The notes below the pieces were generated by a model, which saw only the letters and a list, made by a program, of their open reading frames with translations, did not search any database and was not told the DNA's origin. From Candidatus Bathyarchaeota archaeon (GTDB taxonomy: Archaea > Thermoproteota > Bathyarchaeia > Bathyarchaeales > DTEX01), in assembly GCA_021158305.1 (NCBI GenBank), contig JAGGUU010000187.1, positions 1 through 30,415 of the forward strand: a DNA stretch of 30,415 nucleotides, given 5' to 3'. Each line of letters starts with the position of its first letter. The first letter of the stretch is position 1. Shown one piece after another: positions 7,573-14,904 of the stretch. The translations under genes were made by a program, and so were the position numbers.

Positions 7573-9231
7573 TTGCGGTTGAAGATTCTATCGATGGCTT
7601 TGCTGCTCATGCTACTTATTACGTCCCTAACGCCTATGGAGGTCTTCACCGCTGAAGGCGAAGGTGCAGATCAAGAAGCATCCGGGCAGGGATTAAAGAA
7701 TCGGGCGAGAATTATGCTTCAGATAGCAAACCGCACGGCCAGCCGTATCAGACTCTTCATCAATAGAGTTCAAGGAAACGATACTCTTATGGCAATTTTA
7801 GAGAACGCGAGCCTACTAGACGAGTTTAAAGGGAACGTCTCAGCGCTTGAGGAGGCTGAGGAAGCACTTCTAATGGCTGAGACTTTAATAGAGGAGGGAA
7901 ACTATACCGCGGCAATCGCGACGGTGAGGGAAGCCTTAGCCACGATGAGAAAGGTTTACATGGCTATGTATAGATTCGCGGAGAGATGCATAAAGGAGAA
8001 GGTTAAGGTGGAAGAGCGGGCAAGCGGTCTAATCGTCGCAATGAACAGGACGCTTGAGAGACTTGAGAAGATTGAGGGTCTCGCTGGTGAGGAAGCATCC
8101 CAGCTAATCGAGGAGGCTAGAGGTCTGCTGAACATCACCGAGGCAAAGAAGCTCTTAGCGGCTGGAAACGTCAGCGAAGTTGCGGAGAGACTCGCCCAAG
8201 CCAATAAGATCATGGGTCAGATCTTCAAGGTACTGAGGAACAAAGCTAGAGAGAGATTCGAAGAGAAAACGAGAAGGTTCATTTGGCATATTCTGAGGCA
8301 ATACCGATTCATCGCTGATGAGCTACGAAAAGCCGGCTTAAACGCTTCAGAGATCCTAGAGGAATCTGGAATCGGCAATCTAAGCATGCTACAGAACGCC
8401 ATAGCTAAGATGAGGCTGGAAAGCATCAAAAAGGCGATTAGAGAGCGACTGAAGATTCCGTGTGAGCGTCTGCGTATTCTTGTGAGAGCGTTACCGGCGC
8501 TTGCAAAGATTGAGAAGCCAGACATCATAGATATCCTCAATAATCCGGAGGAATGGAGCGGAAAAGCAGTCTCTATTACAGGCGAGTATCGAGGATGGAA
8601 GATGCCGAAGGATCTTCCCGGACCAAGCTTCACTGGTCCTCCTAAAACAAGAAGTGACTGGATAATCTCTGATGAAACAGGATGGATATATGTTTCTTCA
8701 CGACACCGCCCATTCATCATTGGACAAGGCATAGTGAGGCTCAAAGGTGAAGTAACCGTGGTTGGCGTGGTCAAGACTAAGAAGATCAACGATGATCTTG
8801 TCCCGTACTTAGAGGCGAAGATGGTATTTATCCGCCTAGTTCATCCATCAGTTCCGCCTATCTCTAATGTCAGCGGAGCGCTGAGCGTGTCGGTTGATGT
8901 TCTGAAGACCGAGAACGAAACAATACTAAAGGTCACCGTAACGAATAATATGAACGAAACCGTGGTCTTTCCGAATAGCGTCTATGGATTAAAGTTGATG
9001 AGAAGGATTGGAAAGATATGGATCGTAGCTGAGGAACCAGTCTCAGCTCAGGTCTTGGTTGAGCTTAAGCCTGGAGAATCCGGAAACGTTACAGTGAAGA
9101 TAGATACGCTTCCTCATGGAGTATACAAAGTTGTAGTCCACGGATGGCTAAAAGATACAAAGCAGAAAGTAGTGGGATTTGCCACTTTAACATCCTCCGC
9201 CGCCAAGAAACATGGATCTCCAAGACACTAA
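7573..9231 (+). CDS. Secreted helical protein with OB-like and Ig-like C-terminal regions
   Basis: A 552-residue protein with a TTG start supported by GGTGAT six bases upstream. Residues 1-27 form a signal peptide (positive MRLK, then a Leu/Met-rich core, then FTA). Residues 40-310 are almost wholly charged alpha-helix with Ala/Glu/Arg-rich repeats of the kind EEAEEALLMAETLIEEGNY, likely a coiled coil or helical bundle. Residues about 315-420 are beta-rich (GKAVSITGEYRGWK, WIISDETGWIYVSS, LKGEVTVVGVVK) and resemble an extracytoplasmic OB-fold. Residues about 437-540 form an Ig-like sandwich (VTVTNNMNETVVFPNS, LKPGESGNVTV, HGVYKVVVHGWL) similar to BsuPI-type domains. There are several N-x-S/T sites for archaeal glycosylation. 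No membrane anchor at the C-terminus. Function unknown; it probably works outside the cell, perhaps in a surface or adhesion role. Confidence 0.75.
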   Translation: MRLKILSMALLLMLLITSLTPMEVFTAEGEGADQEASGQGLKNRARIMLQIANRTASRIRLFINRVQGNDTLMAILENASLLDEFKGNVSALEEAEEALLMAETLIEEGNYTAAIATVREALATMRKVYMAMYRFAERCIKEKVKVEERASGLIVAMNRTLERLEKIEGLAGEEASQLIEEARGLLNITEAKKLLAAGNVSEVAERLAQANKIMGQIFKVLRNKARERFEEKTRRFIWHILRQYRFIADELRKAGLNASEILEESGIGNLSMLQNAIAKMRLESIKKAIRERLKIPCERLRILVRALPALAKIEKPDIIDILNNPEEWSGKAVSITGEYRGWKMPKDLPGPSFTGPPKTRSDWIISDETGWIYVSSRHRPFIIGQGIVRLKGEVTVVGVVKTKKINDDLVPYLEAKMVFIRLVHPSVPPISNVSGALSVSVDVLKTENETILKVTVTNNMNETVVFPNSVYGLKLMRRIGKIWIVAEEPVSAQVLVELKPGESGNVTVKIDTLPHGVYKVVVHGWLKDTKQKVVGFATLTSSAAKKHGSPRH

Positions 9232-9316
9232 GCGAAGAATGCAAGAAAAATCCTCAAAATCTCTCTTTTATATTAATATATCTCTTATGTTTGGCTTGGC
9301 ACTTAAAAGACGCGTC
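9232..9316. terminator. Convergent intergenic spacer, likely transcription ends
   Basis: An 85-base spacer between two converging genes with an AT-rich core containing the palindrome TATATTAATATA (9272-9283) next to a CTCTCTTTTAT pyrimidine run. Pyrimidine and T-rich tracts are typical archaeal termination signals. There is no classical GC hairpin. Confidence 0.3.
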
Positions 9317-10216
9317 CTAAGATACTCGGGTCTTGATGGCGAGACTCGCAAGTAGCCTCTTCGCATTTCTTATATTGACTATTTTCCTGCGGCATTCGGG
9401 GCAGATCTGCATGGCATCTTCCAATTCCTTACGTAAATCCCTGTACACGGCGGCCTTTTCCATTATCCTCTTAATAGCCCATCTTATTTGCTTTGAAGGA
9501 ACATAGTATGAGCTGCAGATGCGACATCTAAGCATCTCCACCTCGTTTACTATATACGCCATCTTTTTATCATCTGTTGAGAGATGATATTCCTTCGTCA
9601 GCCTTATAGCCTGCGTTGGACACTCGTCTTGACAGAATCCGCAGAAGGTGCACTGTGCATAATTAATCCTTACTAAGCGTTTCCCATCTTCATCGATTAC
9701 TTCGATCGCGTCTGAACTGCATACTTGTGCACATGCACCGCAGCCTATGCATTTTTCCGCATCAAACTTGTGTTTGCCCCTAAATCCTTCCGGAGTGCTC
9801 CAATAATCCTCTTTTTCATCTAAGGATGCTCCTAGAGCCTTTGCTATCGCCGATACTATTGCTTGGGGACGAGGCGGGCAGCCCGGAATGTAAAGATTCA
9901 CGGGAACTATACGGTCCGGAGGACCAACTATCGGATATCCCTTGCTGAAGATTCCCTTTGTAGCTGCGCAGTTTCCAACGGCGATTACGATTTTCGGAGA
10001 CTTAAGCTTCCTGTAAGCCATCTTCAGCTCTTCAGCTCCCTTGACATTTATGCTTCCAGTAATGGCCAGAACGTTTGCCTCTTCAGGTGTGAAGACTACT
10101 TCTACGCCTAAATCTCCAAGCTTGTATCGTGGAACAAGACATTCGAATATCTGTACATCACACCCGTTGCATCCAGCTGACATGAAACGATAAATAGCAA
10201 TTTTCTTCTTAGTCAT
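9317..10216 (-). CDS. [NiFe] hydrogenase small subunit (NuoB/EchC-type) fused to a 2[4Fe-4S] ferredoxin (NuoI/EchF-type)
   Basis: Residues 1-130 are the complex I 20-kDa/hydrogenase small-subunit fold with all four proximal-cluster cysteines: C16 and C19 in SAGCNGCD, C83 in VGNC, and C113 in PGCPPRP. Residues about 150-205 are a ferredoxin with two CxxCxxCxxxC motifs (CIGCGACAQVC and CTFCGFCQDEC). Residues 231-275 carry two further CxxC pairs (CRIC and CPEC), a possible zinc ribbon or extra cluster. Electrons would pass from the Ni-Fe site through the proximal cluster to the ferredoxin clusters. In Ech-type enzymes EchC and EchF are separate; here they are one chain. Last gene of a five-gene operon, six bases after the catalytic subunit, ATG start. 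No signal peptide, so it is cytoplasmic. The fold and cysteine assignments are clear; the partner is inferred. Confidence 0.92.
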   Translation of the reverse strand: MTKKKIAIYRFMSAGCNGCDVQIFECLVPRYKLGDLGVEVVFTPEEANVLAITGSINVKGAEELKMAYRKLKSPKIVIAVGNCAATKGIFSKGYPIVGPPDRIVPVNLYIPGCPPRPQAIVSAIAKALGASLDEKEDYWSTPEGFRGKHKFDAEKCIGCGACAQVCSSDAIEVIDEDGKRLVRINYAQCTFCGFCQDECPTQAIRLTKEYHLSTDDKKMAYIVNEVEMLRCRICSSYYVPSKQIRWAIKRIMEKAAVYRDLRKELEDAMQICPECRRKIVNIRNAKRLLASLAIKTRVS

Positions 10217-10222
10217 CTTGCA

Positions 10223-11347
10223 TCAACTCTCTAAACCTCGCTTTCTCTCAGTATTCACATCGATGATTGTGATGCGATCTGTACAGGCGAAGCAGGGATC
10301 GATACTCTCGATTATCAGTCTAGCATTCTGAACAATGTCTCCGCGAAGCATTTCGGTTAATGCGAAATTATTCGCAAAAGACGGCGTTCTAACCTTAACT
10401 CTCTCTGGAATATTCGTACCATTAGACCGAATGTAATAGATGAGTTCTCCGCGCGGAGCCTCTGCCCTTCCAATCTCCTCCTTCTCGAGGGGCTCTCCGG
10501 GCTTAACAGATATCTCTCCCTCGGGAAGATTCTCAAGCGCCTGCTCAATAATCCTTATGCTTTCAAACGTCTCTCTAACCCTAACGCGGGTCCTAGCTAA
10601 AACGTCACCCTCATCCTCTGTGACTACCTCGAAGTCTAGCTCCCCATACGCAGCGTAAGGGTCATCTCTGCGTATGTCGCTCTTTACACCTGAGCCCCTT
10701 AACGTTGGGCCGACGGCACCTACATCTAAAGCTATACTCCTTGGAAGTATACCTACCTCCTTAGTTTTCTCTACGAAGGCTCCATCCCTATCTAGAAGCA
10801 TTAATAGATAATCTGACAGATTCTTCATATCCTTAAGAACTTCCAGTATCCTCTCAGCCTTCTTCGCCGTTATGTCTCTCCTAACGCCGCCTATCGTATT
10901 AATGAGGTAGTTTATTCTGTTCCCGGTTAGATACTCAAGCAGATCTTGGATACGTTCCCTCTCAGTCATCACCTTCAAGAAGACTTCATGCTCATGAAGA
11001 GTATGAGCTAGAACACCAAACCACAAATAGTGGCTGTGTAGGCGTTCAAGCTCCATGTAAATGCAGCGTAGGTATCGAGCTCTATCCGGGACCTCCACAT
11101 CCATTATGCCCTCAGCGGTTTGAGCATAGCATAGAGTATGCACGCCGGAGCAGATTCCGCATATCCGCTCCGCAAGCGCTAGATTCTGCATGTACGTTCT
11201 CTTTGTGAACAGATCCTCTATTCCTCGATGCACGTAGCCAAGTTCAATATTCACGTCGATTATTTTATTGTTCTCTACGAGGAGCTCGAATCGTTCAGGC
11301 TCGAGAAGCTGAGGCTTATAAGGTCCAATTCGGACAATTTCAGGCAA
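10223..11347 (-). CDS. [NiFe] hydrogenase catalytic (large) subunit, group 4-type
   Basis: A 374-residue large subunit with both nickel-binding pairs intact: RICGICSGVH (C63, C66) and DPCFACTDR (C352, C355). This distinguishes it from NuoD of respiratory complex I, which lacks them. It is short, as in Ech/Hyc-type group 4 enzymes, and ends 16 residues after DPCFACTDR; HycE-type precursors are cut after the matching Arg by HycI, and a HycI-type protease is encoded at 14127. It should oxidise H2 or reduce protons. The TTG start has AGGTGAT six bases upstream. It lies three bases after the HdrB-like gene and directly before the small subunit. No NuoH- or NuoL-like membrane subunit occurs in the operon, so ion pumping is not supported from this locus. 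Confidence 0.93.
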   Translation of the reverse strand: MPEIVRIGPYKPQLLEPERFELLVENNKIIDVNIELGYVHRGIEDLFTKRTYMQNLALAERICGICSGVHTLCYAQTAEGIMDVEVPDRARYLRCIYMELERLHSHYLWFGVLAHTLHEHEVFLKVMTERERIQDLLEYLTGNRINYLINTIGGVRRDITAKKAERILEVLKDMKNLSDYLLMLLDRDGAFVEKTKEVGILPRSIALDVGAVGPTLRGSGVKSDIRRDDPYAAYGELDFEVVTEDEGDVLARTRVRVRETFESIRIIEQALENLPEGEISVKPGEPLEKEEIGRAEAPRGELIYYIRSNGTNIPERVKVRTPSFANNFALTEMLRGDIVQNARLIIESIDPCFACTDRITIIDVNTERKRGLES

Positions 11348-11350
11348 GCA

Positions 11351-12232
11351 TCAATCACCTTCCACTTTTTTAATCAGCCGTGAAATCGGTCCCCTATGAA
11401 GCTCCAAATGCAAGTCTCTTGAGGAAAAACCGAAAGATAGAGCAAGCAATTCCATAATATTTATGCATGGAAGATCGTACCGTACTCCACGCTCCCTAAG
11501 CAGAATCTGCCCGGTTTCAAACTGGATCGTACATGCAGGACATGTTAAGACGACAGCCTCCGCCCCCGCCTCTATCATCTTCTTTATCTTCGGCAGAAGC
11601 CGGTGTGTAAGCGCGAATTCCTCATCAACCTGCATACTTGGATAGCCGCAACATAAACGTTCAAGTCCATAATCGACTATCTCAACGCCCGTTAAGCTCG
11701 TAAGTTTCTTCATCATTTCCGGCTTCCGCATGATGTTTCCGCTGAGATCACGGTAGAGGTGGCAACCATAATGCATCGCGACGCGGATCTTTAAAGGTTT
11801 AATCACGCATTCCCTGATCTTATCGACTCCGATATCCTCATATAGCACCTCTACAACATGCTTAACTTCGATTAAACCCCTATACTTCCTTCCATAGTTC
11901 TCCAGTATCTTGTTGGTCTGTAACATCTCCTCAGATTCATGTTTCAGAGTTTCATTTGCTTCGAGAAGGGTCTCGTAGCATCCATTGCAGAGCGTCATGA
12001 TGTCTAATCCGAGTTTCTCAGCCAACGCGAGGTTTCTAGCCGAAACCGTAAGCTGCCCGGTTTTATCAAGCAGGCGTGAGATCACTGGCTCTGGACAGCA
12101 TGAGTATCCCTTAAGATCAACAGTTTCTAAGCCTATCCTTTCAAAGACTCTTCTGGAGGCTATCTCCACGCTTGGTATACGCATGGGAATCTGGCATCCG
12201 AGGAATAGAGCATACTTAACCATAAGTTTCAC
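11351..12232 (-). CDS. hdrB: Heterodisulfide reductase subunit B-like CCG-domain protein
   Basis: A 293-residue protein with the two CCG-type cysteine sets of HdrB. The first comprises LGCQIP, GYSCCPEP and LCNGCYETL; the second comprises HYGCH, RLCCGYPS and LTCPACTIQFE. In HdrB these bind two non-cubane [4Fe-4S] clusters that split disulfides such as CoM-S-S-CoB or other acceptors. No HdrA or HdrC is encoded here; the ferredoxin at 12894-13367 could play the HdrC-like electron-entry role. The gene is embedded in a hydrogenase operon, suggesting electron exchange between H2 and a disulfide or similar acceptor. The frame opens with a GTG that overlaps the previous stop, but AGGTGA stands five bases before the ATG at 12223, the likelier start (residue 4). 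Confidence 0.88.
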   Translation of the reverse strand: MKLMVKYALFLGCQIPMRIPSVEIASRRVFERIGLETVDLKGYSCCPEPVISRLLDKTGQLTVSARNLALAEKLGLDIMTLCNGCYETLLEANETLKHESEEMLQTNKILENYGRKYRGLIEVKHVVEVLYEDIGVDKIRECVIKPLKIRVAMHYGCHLYRDLSGNIMRKPEMMKKLTSLTGVEIVDYGLERLCCGYPSMQVDEEFALTHRLLPKIKKMIEAGAEAVVLTCPACTIQFETGQILLRERGVRYDLPCINIMELLALSFGFSSRDLHLELHRGPISRLIKKVEGD

Positions 12233-12897
12233 CTGTACCGAAGTCTCTTATTTTCCCAATCGAAGCCGACTTTCTCAGATAGACTTGTTTCCTTAATGAT
12301 TCCATGCAGCTCTTTCATGTCCTCTTTATTTGCAAAGGCGAAAGGCGGAGTCTTAGGAAGCCCAGCGGCCTCACGCTTTCTCTCTATGAACCTTGAAACA
12401 GGAGCTACGCATCCCATGGATATGAGAGATTCAGCTACACGCCTAGCCTGTGGAGGGAGAATTCCTTTCAGAGGCTTTCTTAAAGGCCGCTTATCTTCAG
12501 CCCAATCCTCAGTTAATATTAGGTTTCGCATCTTAGGATGATTCATTACCTTCACGCCGAAGAGATCAGCAATCTCCCTCTCTATGAAGTTCGCCGCTGG
12601 AACTATGTCAGTGATCGATTCCAAAACATTCTCCTCCTTCGGCTTCACGCTTCTTAAAGTGACTACTATTCCGTCAACATGGAAGTGATGCAGAAACTCG
12701 AAGTTTAACCCACCGTCCACCGTCGAGATTGTTATGAACCGTAAGGTTGAATATTTTCTTTTTAATGCTTCAACGGCTCTCCTCAACGCTTCAGGCCTTA
12801 TATTTATGAAGACCCGTCTCTCACGGGGCGTGCATGCATCCAGTATGTTAGAGCCGAGCTCCCCACGCATATATTCGATTATTTCTTTCTCCTTCAA
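12229..12897 (-). CDS. NuoC/EchD-like hydrogenase subunit (complex I 30-kDa family)
   Basis: A 222-residue protein with the 30-kDa subunit signature: SITDIVPAANFIEREIADLF followed by GVKVMNHPKMRNLILTEDW and PLRKPLKG. The N-terminal half (FITISTVDGGLNFEFLHHF) is the usual alpha/beta domain of this family. In complex I and group 4 hydrogenases this subunit packs against the NuoD/large and NuoB/small subunits and carries no cofactor. The C-terminal 60 residues, rich in basic residues, are longer than in the paralogue at 22154. Its TTG start overlaps the preceding ferredoxin stop (TTGA) and has GGAGG seven bases upstream; its own stop overlaps the HdrB-like start. Confidence 0.88.
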   Translation of the reverse strand: MKEKEIIEYMRGELGSNILDACTPRERRVFINIRPEALRRAVEALKRKYSTLRFITISTVDGGLNFEFLHHFHVDGIVVTLRSVKPKEENVLESITDIVPAANFIEREIADLFGVKVMNHPKMRNLILTEDWAEDKRPLRKPLKGILPPQARRVAESLISMGCVAPVSRFIERKREAAGLPKTPPFAFANKEDMKELHGIIKETSLSEKVGFDWENKRLRYR

Positions 12898-13367
12898 ATT
12901 GAAGCCTCCAAATATCTCTTTTCGCTAAACTTCAAAGCCTCCTCCCTGGTTGTCACCCTTATCGCCTGTGGAGAGCAGAACCTTGCACATTGCGGCTCTC
13001 CATCGCAGAAGTCACATTTCATTGAGACATGGAAGGTCTCGTTGAACCATGGAACTGAGAGGGGACAGACAATAGTGCATGTCTTGCATCCTATACATAT
13101 CGAGGGATTTATCTTTACCCATCCGGTTTCCTTATCCTTACTTATCGCGTCGCTTGGGCATGCGGCGGCACATAATGGCTCGTCGCAGTGATGGCAGTAG
13201 ATTGCTTCAAAAACGCATTTTTCCTCATCAAATAGTACATGCAAGTATGCTCTCTCGAAGTCTAAAGTTCCAAAGTGATAATAGGCACATGCGATCTCAC
13301 AGTATCTGCATCCGGTGCACTTCTCAGGATCGTATACTAGCACTTTCTGCATCTTTGAATTCTTCAA
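12894..13367 (-). CDS. Four-cluster ferredoxin subunit (HycB/CooF/HydN family)
   Basis: A 157-residue protein with sixteen cysteines in four motifs: CTGCRYCEIAC, CHHCDEPLCAAAC, CIGCKTCTIVC and CDFCDGEPQCARFC. This spacing is that of the HycB/CooF/HydN/DmsB family, each member holding four [4Fe-4S] clusters and acting as an electron wire between a catalytic unit and its partner. In formate hydrogenlyase, HycB links formate dehydrogenase to the hydrogenase; no formate dehydrogenase gene is in this window. First gene of the five-gene operon, divergent from the Lrp-type regulator. The frame opens at TTG 13367, but the ATG at 13352 is also possible. A TATA element at 13394-13403 implies a start of transcription close to 13373. 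Confidence 0.9.
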   Translation of the reverse strand: MKNSKMQKVLVYDPEKCTGCRYCEIACAYYHFGTLDFERAYLHVLFDEEKCVFEAIYCHHCDEPLCAAACPSDAISKDKETGWVKINPSICIGCKTCTIVCPLSVPWFNETFHVSMKCDFCDGEPQCARFCSPQAIRVTTREEALKFSEKRYLEASI

Positions 13368-13393
13368 TTGCTATCTCTACCCCATTTTTGAGA

Positions 13394-13403
13394 GTTATAA
13401 AAG
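13394..13403 (-). promoter_or_regulatory. TATA box of the hydrogenase 1 operon
   Basis: The minus strand reads CTTTTATAAC, a strong archaeal TATA match, placed about 30 bases before the TTG at 13367 and about 45 before the ATG at 13352. It lies in the divergent region shared with the Lrp-type regulator. Confidence 0.55.
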
Positions 13404-13463
13404 AATCGCTGATTTTCTATTTAATTTTTTTGGTATTGCCGGCTCGTATTTTATAATTAACAA

Positions 13464-13481
13464 TTTATCTGTACGGATAAA
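13464..13481. promoter_or_regulatory. Inverted repeat, candidate operator of the Lrp-type regulator
   Basis: TTTATC, six bases, then GATAAA form a perfect 6-base inverted repeat. With a one-base slip the arms extend by TT/AA pairs, and an outer TTATAATT/AATTATAA pair flanks it. It lies directly upstream of and touches the TATA-like AATTATAAAC (13481-13490) of the regulator gene. It also stands in the control region of the hydrogenase 1 operon, fitting autoregulation and co-control. Confidence 0.5.
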
Positions 13482-13490
13482 ATTATAAAC
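13481..13490 (+). promoter_or_regulatory. TATA box of the Lrp-type regulator
   Basis: AATTATAAAC on the plus strand. A transcript would begin near 13510, downstream of the TTG at 13508. This argues for the ATG at 13544 as the real start of the regulator. Confidence 0.45.
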
Positions 13491-13507
13491 AATAAACATC
13501 AACCTAA

Positions 13508-14110
13508 TTGAGCATAAGAAAGAGCTCAACGTGTGTGGTCGTGATGAAAAATGCTCAGATAGATGAGGTTAATAGAAAGATAATCTCTCTCCTCACAGAA
13601 AACCCGAAGATGTCCCAGAGTGCGATAGCGCGCGTTCTTGGAATTTCTCAGCCTGCAGTTTACGCGAGGATAAAACAGCTCGAAGAAGCTGGAATAATAG
13701 AGCATGTCGTCGGCGTAAATCTCAGGAAAACAAGCTTATACATAGCAAAGATAGATGTAACTGCTAAAAACCCATGGAAGATTCTTGAATTCTTCAAGAA
13801 CTGCCCAATGTATATAAATGGCTTGGTTACCTCCGGAAGACATAATCTCTGTCTTTTCTTCATAAGTGAGAAGCTCTCAGCAATCGAGTCATGTATAAAC
13901 TTTCACATAAGAAAGGACCCCGATGTAACAGACGTGGAGTTTAACGTCGTTATAGCGACAGCTAAGGATTTAGTAGTCCCCATAAAGATGTGGCATGAAA
14001 GGAGGGAAAGATCCCCTTGCGGAAGAAGATGCGACAGGGAGCTCTGTTATCCCTCTGGGAAATGCTTAGGCTGCCCAGCTACAATATTCTATAAGGGGAG
14101 AATCCTTTAA
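13508..14110 (+). CDS. Lrp/AsnC-type regulator with a cysteine-rich C-terminal tail
   Basis: The N-terminal helix-turn-helix (DEVNRKIISLLTENPKMSQS, then VLGISQPAVYARIKQLEEAG) is of Lrp/AsnC type. The following alpha/beta region (SLYIAKIDVTAKNPWKILEF to VEFNVVIATAKDL) resembles the RAM/ligand-sensing domain. The last 30 residues hold five cysteines in the pattern CGRRC, then LC, then CLGC, suggesting a metal or Fe-S site, so the protein may sense redox state, oxygen or a metal. The frame opens at TTG 13508, but the TATA position and the lack of a binding site there favour ATG 13544 (188 residues). It is divergent from hydrogenase 1 and followed by the maturation protease, so it probably controls the island. 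The inducer is unknown. Confidence 0.82.
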   Translation: MSIRKSSTCVVVMKNAQIDEVNRKIISLLTENPKMSQSAIARVLGISQPAVYARIKQLEEAGIIEHVVGVNLRKTSLYIAKIDVTAKNPWKILEFFKNCPMYINGLVTSGRHNLCLFFISEKLSAIESCINFHIRKDPDVTDVEFNVVIATAKDLVVPIKMWHERRERSPCGRRCDRELCYPSGKCLGCPATIFYKGRIL

Positions 14111-14126
14111 TTCAGATTTTGAGGAG

Positions 14127-14627
14127 ATGAAGGTGACGCTGGCTGAGTATCTTCTGTCATGGCTCAGGAACGCGAACAGGGTGATGATACTTGGCATAGG
14201 GAACCCGATGCGGGGAGATGACGCTGTAGGCGTAGAGATAGTCAAGATGCTTAGGGGAAGAGTTCCAGGCTGCGTTAAGCTTCTAGAGTGCCAGACTGTT
14301 CCGGAGAATTTCATAGGAGATATAATACGGTTCAAACCCTCACATGTGCTCATGATTGACGCTGGACAATTTGGAGCAAGTCCAGGAGAGACTAGGTTAT
14401 TTCCCCCTGAGAGAATCTCCGGCATAGCTATTTCAACGCATAATATGCCGCTCCGAATTCTCTCGAGAATCTTGGAGGAGACTGTATCCGCAAATGTGCT
14501 ACTCTTGGCCATACAGCCTAAAAATACGAGTTTTGACGAGGCGATGAGCCTCGAGGTCTTGGAGGCATCTAAAGCCGTAGCGGATATGCTCTCCGAGGTC
14601 TTATGGAAGAGTCTTCAGCAACGCTAA
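14127..14627 (+). CDS. hycI: Hydrogenase maturation protease, HycI/HyaD family
   Basis: A 166-residue nickel-dependent endopeptidase. Motifs: MILGIGNPMRGDDAVGVEI (first nickel-ligand Asp/Glu region), MIDAGQFG with the second Asp, and ISTHNMPL with the His. The AIQPKNTSF segment resembles HycI, the protease for group 4 (HycE) large subunits, rather than HyaD or HybD. It removes the C-terminal peptide of the catalytic subunit after Ni insertion. Both catalytic subunits here keep such tails (16 and 30 residues after DPCFACxDR). GAGGAG abuts the ATG at 14127; the GTG at 14133 has the better six-base spacing. It follows the regulator by 16 bases, so the two are likely co-transcribed. Confidence 0.92.
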   Translation: MKVTLAEYLLSWLRNANRVMILGIGNPMRGDDAVGVEIVKMLRGRVPGCVKLLECQTVPENFIGDIIRFKPSHVLMIDAGQFGASPGETRLFPPERISGIAISTHNMPLRILSRILEETVSANVLLLAIQPKNTSFDEAMSLEVLEASKAVADMLSEVLWKSLQQR

Positions 14628-14635
14628 ATATTTAA
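14626..14635 (+). promoter_or_regulatory. TATA-like element before the DUF1858 gene
   Basis: AAATATTTAA begins at the stop codon of the maturation protease, about 40 bases before the ATG at 14669. The leader then contains GGAAGGG as ribosome binding site. Confidence 0.35.
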
Positions 14636-14668
14636 GGAGGACAGAGACCAATAAGGAAGGGATTATTA

Positions 14669-14884
14669 ATGCCCAAGAAGATTACGGAAGAAACAACTTT
14701 GGAGGATATTCTGAAACATCCCGAAGCGGGCTCTATACTCGTGAAGCATGGAATTCACTGTCCACTATGTCCATTCGCTAGAATTGAAATGGCAAGTCTG
14801 AAGATAGGCGAGGTTGCAAGGACATATAATGTGAACGTTGATGAATTGCTGAAAGAATTGAATGATACCCTAAGTGAAAGCTAG
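14669..14884 (+). CDS. DUF1858 domain protein
   Basis: A 71-residue protein consisting of a single DUF1858 domain: ITEETTLEDILKHPEAGSIL, then VKHGIHCPLCPFARIEMASL, then IGEVARTYNVNVDELLKELN. The CPLC pair with the preceding GIHC-type context is conserved in this family, which also appears at the N-terminus of ScdA/RIC-type iron-sulfur repair proteins and beside hydrogenase, Hcp or ferredoxin genes. A redox or Fe-S-related role is likely but undefined. It lies between the maturation protease and the FmdE-type gene. Confidence 0.85.
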   Translation: MPKKITEETTLEDILKHPEAGSILVKHGIHCPLCPFARIEMASLKIGEVARTYNVNVDELLKELNDTLSES

Positions 14885-14904
14885 GCTAGAGGCAGATTCA
14901 CCTA

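Noticed and set aside
8217..8789. Minus-strand open frame of 190 codons
   Set aside because: Antisense to the secreted protein gene; no binding site or motif, and composition typical of a shadow frame.
14330..14345. GGTTCAAACCCTC resembling a tRNA T-arm
   Set aside because: It lies inside the maturation protease coding region and no acceptor or anticodon arms surround it.
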